A DNA stretch of 46,763 nt from Phycisphaerae bacterium (GTDB lineage: Bacteria; Planctomycetota; Phycisphaerae; UBA1845): assembly GCA_013360585.1 (NCBI GenBank), contig JABWBH010000035.1:1-46763 (forward strand), read 5' to 3'. The first letter of the stretch is position 1. Every line of letters starts with the position of its first letter. Of this stretch, positions 40,165-46,763 are shown one piece after another. Both the position numbers and the translations under genes were made by a program. Under the pieces are notes generated by a model. That model made no database searches, was not told the origin of the DNA, and worked only from the letters and a program-made list of their open reading frames with translations.

Positions 40165-41790
40165 ATGCGCATCATCCTGACGGATCAGCGGGAGACGCAG
40201 CCGCGCAGCCTGGAATTCTCACACGCCGCCGTGTCGATCGGGTCTGACAGTTCGAACATTCTGCAATTGCCTTCAACGGGCGTTCCGGGCTTCCTGGCGA
40301 TGCTCATGCCCCATCATGATTCGGATCACGAGAAGTGGAGCTACATCCCGATCGACCAGTCCGTGCCCGCAATGCTCGACGGCGAGCCGATCCGTCAGCA
40401 GACCGTCCTGTCCGACGGAGACGAGATCCGCATCGACCGCTTTCAGATGAAGTTTGAATTGCCCCCTCCCGCCGCCGCCGGTTCGTCCGAGCCTGGCGCG
40501 CTGAAGATTCTCCAGCGCGTGCGCGAACACCCGCTGCCGCCGGGGTCCGAGACGCACCGTCCGGTGGAGGAGATCGTGCTGAAACCGGAGGCGGCGCGAG
40601 CGCTGGCGCGTGCGTCGCTGGCGCTGTCGCGCTGCGAGGACATCCCCGCGTTGGTCGAAGCGGCGTCAGATGCTTTGCTGGAGCTGCTCGGGGCGCGGCG
40701 AGTTTGGGTGGGTCTGCGTCGCGGGCCGGCCGGCGGCCTGGAATTCACGGGCGGAAAGATGCGCGACGGCAGCCTCGCGCCGGAACCGCCGCTGAGAGCG
40801 ACGTTCGAATACCGCTGCATGCAGCGCGGACAGCAGATTCGGATCATCCGGTGCGAGGAGGAAGGCGTGCAGAACTGCCTCGCGGCGCCTCTTCCGGGAT
40901 CGGGTGCGGCGCTGGGCATCGCTTATGTGGACGCGGGGACGAACGATCGCCCGCTCGGTCCGGTCGAGATGGACGTGCTGGCGGCGACGGCTGAAATGAT
41001 AGGAGCCTGCGCCGAACGCCTCGCGGAGGAGCACGGGGCGTTCCGGCGCCGGCTGGCCAGCGCCGAACTGGCGTTGCTGCGGGAAACGCAGACGCGGGTC
41101 GATCCGTCGCACCTGCCGACCTGGCCGGGTTTGCAGGTCGCCGCGTTCGCCCGGTGCGGCGACGAGCGCGGGGGCGATGTGTACGACGTCACGCGGCTGC
41201 CTAACGGACTGGCCGCGGTGACACTGGCACACGTCCGGGGAGATGTGATCGGCGCGGCGATCGGAATCTGCGAAGTGCGCAGCGCGTTCCGGGTCGCGTC
41301 GTTTCATGCGGATCCGCCGCATATCCTGATGCGCGAATTCGGCGTCCTGATGCGTGCGGCGCATCCTCCGCGTCAACTGGACGCCGCGGCGATGATCATC
41401 AACCCGCGGTCCGGGGCGGCCGAGGTCTGCACCGCGGGGAACATCGGCGTCCTCGCCATCGACGAGCGAGGCGAGCCGCATTTGTGGACGACCTTGGACG
41501 CCCCGCCCGCGGGGGCGCAGGAGCACTACGAATACGCACGCCGGTCGGTGCGCATTCCCGAAGGGCACAGTGTCGCGTTGTTCTCGCCCGGCGCCGCGGC
41601 CGCGATGGACCCCGAGGGCAACCCCCTCGGGCGCAATCGGCTGATTGAAGCCCTTTGCGACGGATTCGGGCAGCCCGCGTCGGCCGCCGTGGAGGAGTTG
41701 CTCGCCGATCTGGCGAGTTTCTTCAGGGAAGGGCGGGCAAAAGACGATATCACGGTGTTGATGCTGCACCGGCCCGTCACGGCGGTGTAA
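40165..41790 (+). CDS. FHA-like, GAF-like and PP2C (SpoIIE-type) phosphatase
   Basis: The 541-residue product has three parts. Residues 1-100 resemble an FHA domain (LEFSHAAVSIGSDSSNILQL, LSDGDEIRIDRFQMKFEL), but the usual Arg and the S-R-x-H pocket are not evident, so phosphothreonine binding is doubtful. Residues about 145-290 look like a GAF sensor. Residues about 318-541 are a SpoIIE-type PP2C phosphatase, with RGGDVYDVTRLPNG, CTAGNIGVLAI and the metal-binding DD near the end (KDDITVLML). The usual DVSGHG segment reads LAHVRGDVIGAA, with the Asp replaced by His, so activity may be reduced. ATG 40165 has a GGGAGG site about 8 bases upstream; the frame extends to 40024. It probably controls an anti-sigma or anti-anti-sigma factor, by analogy. 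Confidence 0.85.
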   Translation: MRIILTDQRETQPRSLEFSHAAVSIGSDSSNILQLPSTGVPGFLAMLMPHHDSDHEKWSYIPIDQSVPAMLDGEPIRQQTVLSDGDEIRIDRFQMKFELPPPAAAGSSEPGALKILQRVREHPLPPGSETHRPVEEIVLKPEAARALARASLALSRCEDIPALVEAASDALLELLGARRVWVGLRRGPAGGLEFTGGKMRDGSLAPEPPLRATFEYRCMQRGQQIRIIRCEEEGVQNCLAAPLPGSGAALGIAYVDAGTNDRPLGPVEMDVLAATAEMIGACAERLAEEHGAFRRRLASAELALLRETQTRVDPSHLPTWPGLQVAAFARCGDERGGDVYDVTRLPNGLAAVTLAHVRGDVIGAAIGICEVRSAFRVASFHADPPHILMREFGVLMRAAHPPRQLDAAAMIINPRSGAAEVCTAGNIGVLAIDERGEPHLWTTLDAPPAGAQEHYEYARRSVRIPEGHSVALFSPGAAAAMDPEGNPLGRNRLIEALCDGFGQPASAAVEELLADLASFFREGRAKDDITVLMLHRPVTAV

Positions 41791-41828
41791 CAATTCGTAA
41801 CGCCCTGCAACCGAAGGCGTTAACGACC

Positions 41829-41857
41829 TTGGCCGGGAACCGTCATTCCGGTATACT
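41829..41857 (+). promoter_or_regulatory. Sigma-70-type promoter for the CAP-domain lipoprotein
   Basis: TTGGCC (41829-41834) and TATACT (41852-41857) are separated by exactly 17 bases. They lie 67 bases upstream of ATG 41924 in a region clear of other genes. Confidence 0.65.
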
Positions 41858-41923
41858 TGCAGCGACTCGGAGGGTTCGGTTCAGGCGCAGGACGCGCCTG
41901 ACAAACGGTGGGAGGACGGCGGC

Positions 41924-42553
41924 ATGACGCTCACAGGCAAGTTGACGCGGGTTTTCGGACTGGCGGTCTTGTTCGCCGCGGGGTGCTCGGCGACCGGTAC
42001 CGACGGCGATGGCGCGCCGAAGGAAATCAGCGGCGACGCCGAAACCTGCCTTACGCCGGAAGACCTGGACCGGATGTCCGGTCAGCTTGTGCAGCTCACA
42101 AACCTGGAGCGGGCCTCGGTGGGACTGCCCCCGGTGACGCGCGTCGAACCGCTCGACCGCATCGCGGCGGACTACGCCTGTCGGATGATCGAGGAAGGCT
42201 TCTTCGCCCATCATGATCCGGCGACGGGCGAAGGTCCGGGGGCTCGCGCCGCCCGCGTTAACTATCGCTACTACTTCGTCGGGGAGAACCTCGCCGCAGG
42301 ACAGACCAGCGCGGCGGAGGTCATGCGGGAGTGGCTGGCCAGCCCCGAGCACCGGGAGATCATCCTCTCCTCAAAGTGGACCGAGATCGGCGTCGGCGTC
42401 CGCGCGGGCGGGATTTACGGTTTGTACTGGGTGGTCGAGTTCGCGCAGCCGGCGCGGCGCCCGGCGGCTCCGGTCGAATCCGTCCCGGCGGCGGTCAGCG
42501 CGGTCGTCGACGCGGAAGCGGTCAATCCCGTGTCGATCGCCGAAACCCCCTGA
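41924..42553 (+). CDS. CAP-domain (SCP/PR1-like) lipoprotein
   Basis: The 209-residue product has a signal peptide with a lipobox (LAVLFAAGCSA), so it is probably lipid-anchored on the outside of the membrane. A CAP domain fills about residues 50-185. Motifs include LVQLTNLERASVGLPPV, FFAHHDPATGEGP with the likely active histidine, YYFVGENLAAG, MREWLASPEHREIIL and the final GLYWVVEFA. Bacterial proteins of this family (YkwD-like) are often found near the cell wall, but their activity is unclear. ATG 41924 follows a GGGAGGACGG site and the promoter noted above. The E1 gene converges on it 27 bases beyond. Confidence 0.9.
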   Translation: MTLTGKLTRVFGLAVLFAAGCSATGTDGDGAPKEISGDAETCLTPEDLDRMSGQLVQLTNLERASVGLPPVTRVEPLDRIAADYACRMIEEGFFAHHDPATGEGPGARAARVNYRYYFVGENLAAGQTSAAEVMREWLASPEHREIILSSKWTEIGVGVRAGGIYGLYWVVEFAQPARRPAAPVESVPAAVSAVVDAEAVNPVSIAETP

Positions 42554-42580
42554 GCTGGCCCCGGCGCGACGAGCACACGA

Positions 42581-44842
42581 TCATCCTCGCGCAACGTTCA
42601 ACGCTTCGCGCACCACATCGTTCACCTGCGGGATCACCAGATTCGCCGCCGCCGCCAGAGGGATATACGTATCCAGCGCGTTGAGGCGTCGCGCGCGGAC
42701 CTCACCGCCAAGACGCTCACCAATGACCGCGAGGATCGCTTCCGCCACGCCGCCTGTCCGGCGTCCTTCATCCACGACGAGGACGCGGCCCGTCGCTTTC
42801 GCCTGATCGAGAATGAGCGTCTCGTTCAGCGGGCTCAGCCAGCGCAGATCGACGACGCGCGCCCGGACGCCGTGGCGCTCAACCAGCGTCCGCGCCGCCC
42901 GCAGCGACATGTGCAGTCCGTTGGCGAAGGTCAGGATCGTCAGGTCTTGCGCATCTTCGTCGTACACGCGCCCCTCGCCGAGCGGGATGTGTTCGCCGGG
43001 CGGCGGATAGGCGAACTGCCACTTCCCGTCCTTTTCCTCGTGAAGATCCTTCGTCATGTACAGCGCGATCGGCTCGAGGAACGCAATCACGCGCCCGTCG
43101 ACCTTCGCCAGCGCCAGGCAGGTCCGCATCATGCGCACGGCGTCGTCGCCGCGGGCGGGCGTGGCGATCACCAGCCCCGGAACGTCGCGCAGCGCCGCGA
43201 TGCTGTTGTCGTTGTGAAAGTGTCCGCCGAACCCCTTCTGATAGCCCCACGCATTGATGCGCATCACCATCGGATTGCGGTACTGCGCGTTGGAGAAGAA
43301 CTGAAGCGAGCAGGCCTCTCCGCGAATCTGGTCTTCCGCGTTGTGATAGTACGCGAGATACTGAATCTCCGGGATCGGCAGCAGCCCGAGGTGCGCCGCC
43401 CCGATGCCCATCCCGAGGATCGTCGTCTCGTCCAGCAGTGTGTTGAACACCCGCGCCGGACCGAACTTCGCGTGCAACCCCGCCGTGACGTAATACACCC
43501 CGCCCTTTTTCGCCACGTCCTCGCCGAAGATCATCGCCTCGGGGTACTTGATCAGCAGGTCCGCCAACCCCGCATTGATGAGCGCCGCCATGTGTTTCGG
43601 CGCCGTCCGCTCCGGCAGGCGGGATTCGTCTCCGAAAACCCGGAGGCGTTCCTCCTGCGGCGCAAGGCGGGAAGCCTCGGCACAAACCGCGTCCGGATGA
43701 TAGGGCGCGAGAGGCTCGATCACCTGCGCAGCGGACGTCAGTTTCGGCGCCGCTTCGGCGAAGGCGACGGCCTCCTGGACACGGCGGCGCACCGTCTCGT
43801 AAAAATCGAGGAGGTCCGTCGGCGTCATCAACCCGAGTTCAAGGACGCGCCGCGCGGACGTCAGCAGCGGATCCTTCGCTTCGGCGGCCTCAATCTGCTC
43901 CCACGTGTGATACTCCGTCTCGGGGTCACTGCCCGCGTGCCCGAGCAGGCGGACCACCTTCAAATGCAGAAAAACCGGCCGGCGACGATGCCGACACACC
44001 TCGATCGCCTCTCGCACGACCGGCTCGCCGGCAACCAGATCCAGACCGTCCGCGGCGAAATACAGGATCCCTGGACGGTGGCGCATCGACGCCTCCACCC
44101 ACCCGGGCGGGGTATGAACGCTGATCCCGATCCCGTTGTCCTCGCACACGAAAAGCAGGGGGACCGGAATCTGCTGATGCGTCGCCCAGCCCGCGGCATT
44201 GAACGCCGTCTGCGCCACCGCGTGATTGACCGAAGCGTCGCCGAAGCTGCACACCACGATCCCGTCCTCGGGGATGGTCGCCGCAAGCCCCAGCCGCTTC
44301 GCACGCCTCAGCGCCAGCGCCGCGCCGACCGCCTTCGGAAGGTGGCTGGCGATCGTGCTCGTCTGCGGAGGCACGTGCATCGGAACGCTCCCCCAGACCT
44401 TGTGACGACCGCCCGAGATCGGGTCGTCGGCGCTGGCGGCGAACGACAGCATCGTGTCGCGGATGAAATCCTGCCCCGGAACCTGCCTCGCCCGCTCCGC
44501 GAGAAACGCCCCCGACCGGTAATGAAGAAACGCCAGGTCCGTCGGCCGGGTGAAACGTCCGAGCAGCGCGTTGCCCTCGTGCCCCGTGCTGCCGATCGTG
44601 TAAAAACCCGTCCCTCGCGCCCGCATCTGCCGCGACGCCAGATCCTGATGCCGGGCGATCATCTGGGACTCGAGCAGCTCAATCAGATCCCGTCCCGACA
44701 GCCCCCCGGCTTCTTCCAGAGCCTCATCCGGATCGCGCTGCGCGCGAAGCGATTCACGCCAGTTCTCCAGCAGAGCGACGAAGTTGCGGTCCACGATGGC
44801 CGCCCGGTTGAAGCGATTAACCGTTGTTTCAGGCACCGACAT
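42581..44842 (-). CDS. Fused alpha/beta E1 component of a 2-oxoacid dehydrogenase
   Basis: The 753-residue product joins the two subunits of a thiamine-diphosphate-dependent E1 in one chain. The alpha half (about residues 55-390) has GSTGHEGNALLG, HYRSGAFLA, the cofactor motif GDASVNHAVAQTAFN at about 200 and CEDNGIGIS. The beta half (about 415-753) has MIFGEDVAKKGGVY, then FNTLLDETTILGMGIGAAHLG, GFGGHFHNDN, VIATPARGDDAVRMMR and RVLVVDEGRRTGG. It probably decarboxylates branched-chain or other 2-oxoacids and hands the acyl group to an E2 encoded elsewhere. ATG 44842 is preferred because the longer frame to 45019 is not family-like; the ribosome-binding site is weak. It converges with the CAP gene. 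Confidence 0.92.
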   Translation of the reverse strand: MSVPETTVNRFNRAAIVDRNFVALLENWRESLRAQRDPDEALEEAGGLSGRDLIELLESQMIARHQDLASRQMRARGTGFYTIGSTGHEGNALLGRFTRPTDLAFLHYRSGAFLAERARQVPGQDFIRDTMLSFAASADDPISGGRHKVWGSVPMHVPPQTSTIASHLPKAVGAALALRRAKRLGLAATIPEDGIVVCSFGDASVNHAVAQTAFNAAGWATHQQIPVPLLFVCEDNGIGISVHTPPGWVEASMRHRPGILYFAADGLDLVAGEPVVREAIEVCRHRRRPVFLHLKVVRLLGHAGSDPETEYHTWEQIEAAEAKDPLLTSARRVLELGLMTPTDLLDFYETVRRRVQEAVAFAEAAPKLTSAAQVIEPLAPYHPDAVCAEASRLAPQEERLRVFGDESRLPERTAPKHMAALINAGLADLLIKYPEAMIFGEDVAKKGGVYYVTAGLHAKFGPARVFNTLLDETTILGMGIGAAHLGLLPIPEIQYLAYYHNAEDQIRGEACSLQFFSNAQYRNPMVMRINAWGYQKGFGGHFHNDNSIAALRDVPGLVIATPARGDDAVRMMRTCLALAKVDGRVIAFLEPIALYMTKDLHEEKDGKWQFAYPPPGEHIPLGEGRVYDEDAQDLTILTFANGLHMSLRAARTLVERHGVRARVVDLRWLSPLNETLILDQAKATGRVLVVDEGRRTGGVAEAILAVIGERLGGEVRARRLNALDTYIPLAAAANLVIPQVNDVVREALNVARG

Positions 44843-45101
44843 GCGCAAGACGTTAAGCCGTCTAACGAGCGGCGGCAATCTGCGACCCGGAATCCCAGCG
44901 AGGTTGTTCCCTCGTGGCCGACCCGCGATAAACCCCGGCTCCGGCCAGGGACACAGCGTGGCGTCGTTGCGTTGAGCGTCAACAACGATAGCCTTTCCGA
45001 AGTGGCGGACAAAGCCCACCCCTGCCGAGGCAGGAATGCCTGGGCGACGTTCGTCGTTACATCGTGCGTTTTCGCTGACTTCCTGTCATGGAGACCGGTC
45101 G

Positions 45102-46514
45102 ATGTGTTCAAAATCATATCAATACGCAGCCGATCGTTTTCAGAAACGCGGCGGGCTGCGCGCGGCAGCGATCATCACCGTTGCGTGGGTTGCGCAGAAT
45201 GGAACTGCCCAAAACGATCCACACGTCGCTGCCCCACAGGAATCCCTGCGCATGATGTGGTCCGTGGATCTGAAAGCGCCGTCGTTCGGCTCCGCGGCCG
45301 CGGGGGACCTGAACGGCGACGGAAAGCCGGAAATCGTGTTCGGAACCTATTTCAATGACGGTCATGTCTATGCCCTGAACGGCGCTGACGGTCGCGTGCT
45401 CTGGAAACATCGATCGGATGGGGGACCGTTCGACGCCTCCATCCTGATCCTCGACGTGGACCGCGACGGCAAACCTGAAGTGCTCTGCGCCGATTCGGCG
45501 TACGGGACTTTGTACTGCCTGAACGCAAAGGGAGAGGTTGTCTGGAAATACAAGGGGCAAAGCGGAACGGATTCGCCTCCCGCGGCGGCGGACCTCGACG
45601 GCGACGGTGAGATGGAGATTGTGTATGGAACCATGAAGGCGGGAGACCGTGACGGCTTTGTGAATTGCCTAAGCGCCAGGACCGGGAAAGGGATCTGGTC
45701 CGTCGCGGTTCCGGGACATATTCAATCCGAGCCGGGTCTGGTGGAGGTCAACGGTGACGGCGTCCTCGATGTTCTCGTCACCAACTGGATGGGCGACAAC
45801 CGGCTTCGCGCGCTGTCCGGAAAAGACGGTAAAGAGCTGTGGCGTTTCGACACCGGGGACTGGATCTATCACGGAATCAGCGCTGCGGATTTCGACGCCG
45901 ACCAGAGGCCGGAAATCATCGTGGCGGACCGCAAGGGCACGGTCTGGATGCTCCGGGCAACCACCGGCGAGCGAATCTGGGAAACCCGACTGGAAGGTGA
46001 GGCGGAAGGAATGGTCTTCGCTCCGACGACCCTGGTCGATGCGGACCGGGACGGCATCCCGGAGATCGTCGTTTGCGGAACGAACCTGCACCTGCTGGAT
46101 TCGAAAGGCAAGGTGCGCTGGCGAAACAGCTACGGGTACCGCTCGATTGCGCGTGGCGTTGCGGTGGCGGATGTCGATGGCGACGGCGTGCCGGATCTGA
46201 TCTTTGGGGAGGGTACCACGCTTCGCGCCGTCCGGGCGGATACAGGAGGCGAGGTTTTCGCCTATGACCTGAAAACGAAAAACGATCCTTACGAAGGCAT
46301 CGACCACGCTCCTCTGATTCTCGACGTGGATGGCGACGGTCAACTCGACATCTTCGTGGTGGTGGGGCGCGGACTCAGCGGAAACGACGAAGCGACAAGT
46401 ATGAACAGGAATTACGGGCGCGCCGTTGCCCTGCGCACCGCAAGCGGCCGGGCCGACGCGCGAAACGCCTGGACAACATTCCGAGGCAACAATCGCCGGA
46501 CGGGCAGTCAATAA
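45102..46514 (+). CDS. Secreted FG-GAP/PQQ-like beta-propeller protein
   Basis: The 470-residue product has a long charged N-terminus before a hydrophobic core (GLRAAAIITVAWVAQNGTAQ), probably a signal peptide. The rest has eight calcium-type repeats of the form D-x-D/N-x-D-G-x-P-E-I/V-V, for example DLNGDGKPEIVFG, DVDRDGKPEVLCA, DLDGDGEMEIVYG and DVDGDGVPDLIFG. These alternate with quinoprotein-like VYALNGADGRVLWK strands, so the fold is a beta-propeller of the FG-GAP (integrin-like) type. It may display or bind surface polysaccharide or protein. The end FRGNNRRTGSQ is typical of PQQ-like propellers. ATG 45102 has a GGAG site 7-10 bases upstream; the frame extends to 45036. It is divergent from the E1 gene. 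Confidence 0.85.
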   Translation: MCSKSYQYAADRFQKRGGLRAAAIITVAWVAQNGTAQNDPHVAAPQESLRMMWSVDLKAPSFGSAAAGDLNGDGKPEIVFGTYFNDGHVYALNGADGRVLWKHRSDGGPFDASILILDVDRDGKPEVLCADSAYGTLYCLNAKGEVVWKYKGQSGTDSPPAAADLDGDGEMEIVYGTMKAGDRDGFVNCLSARTGKGIWSVAVPGHIQSEPGLVEVNGDGVLDVLVTNWMGDNRLRALSGKDGKELWRFDTGDWIYHGISAADFDADQRPEIIVADRKGTVWMLRATTGERIWETRLEGEAEGMVFAPTTLVDADRDGIPEIVVCGTNLHLLDSKGKVRWRNSYGYRSIARGVAVADVDGDGVPDLIFGEGTTLRAVRADTGGEVFAYDLKTKNDPYEGIDHAPLILDVDGDGQLDIFVVVGRGLSGNDEATSMNRNYGRAVALRTASGRADARNAWTTFRGNNRRTGSQ

Positions 46515-46763
46515 GCGTCGGTTCGCGCATTGAGGGTAGGTCGGTGGCCAGCGGTCGGTCATTCCGGCCTTCGCCTCGTTCCGAAACCCGCTTCCTGACA
46601 GGCGCGGTTCGGCAAAGCAAGCGCCGAGGATCTCAAAGGTAGTTCGCTTACCAATACGGCGTTTGCACCTAGGCCCAAATCAAGCGTTAAATAGTGCCAG
46701 GTTGCCACGTTGGTGTCACCGGTGTGGCAGCGCGCAGATGGAGCGCGGCGGCCGGGCGGTCGC

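Noticed and set aside
42872-45358. 828-codon plus-strand open frame opposite the E1 gene
   Set aside because: It is an Arg-rich antisense shadow of the E1 gene, which has clear family motifs on the minus strand.
46515-46763. Open frames in the last 249 bases
   Set aside because: They are short, have no family likeness and mostly overlap the end of the FG-GAP gene; nothing there could be supported.

Overview
This window looks like a chromosomal segment of a planctomycete, most likely of the Phycisphaerae type. The DNA is GC-rich throughout. Several secreted proteins end in features I associate with that phylum: a dockerin-like pair of Asp-rich loops at 18138-19337, a Cys-rich ACC-x-DG-C module at 21524-22651, and Kelch or FG-GAP beta-propellers behind ordinary signal peptides. 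Two membrane proteins carry the CxxCGYxL...CPECG zinc ribbon seen in planctomycetes. A GC-rich repeat that would translate as PHGRGSEPR lies before the first gene. No rRNA, tRNA, CRISPR array or insertion sequence was recognised.

Layout. 1-13.7 kb: repeat tract, 4-alpha-glucanotransferase (malQ), a leftward trio (TlpA-type thioredoxin with a DUF2092-like domain, DUF4920-like lipoprotein, alpha/beta hydrolase), thiL-tsaE, a small Rieske protein, a 1433-residue triple amidohydrolase and a DUF3352-like exported protein with a clear terminator. 13.8-15.9 kb: a polytopic zinc-ribbon membrane protein and a DUF423 protein. 16.2-24.9 kb: an accessory island of six exported proteins. 25.1-35.2 kb: serS, an M2-type metallopeptidase, a calcineurin-like phosphoesterase, a zinc-ribbon/GYF-like protein, a YbaL-type antiporter and two sugar-type ABC permeases. 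35.3-37.2 kb: a tiny exported protein and an alginate-export-type porin. 37.2-38.1 kb: a gene-poor stretch. 38.1-46.5 kb: fliM, mqnD, an FHA/GAF/PP2C-type phosphatase, a CAP-domain lipoprotein, a fused E1 alpha/beta dehydrogenase and an FG-GAP beta-propeller protein. 46515-46763 holds nothing I can identify.

How the genes fit together. Most of the window is a patchwork of single genes and two- or three-gene units rather than one pathway. thiL/tsaE and the two ABC permeases each overlap by a few bases and are probably co-translated. The most notable feature is in the island. Three otherwise unrelated secreted proteins (a lamin-tail/TSP3 protein, an ADDF-sandwich protein and a double Kelch propeller) end in the same roughly 87-residue domain. 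It has a conserved frame, C-x9-C-x19-G-x2-VT[FI]-x-[LI]D, followed by a GR motif, a GxH motif and two more cysteines. I do not recognise it as a named family. It may be a cell-surface anchoring or sorting module used alongside the dockerin-like tail of a neighbouring protein.
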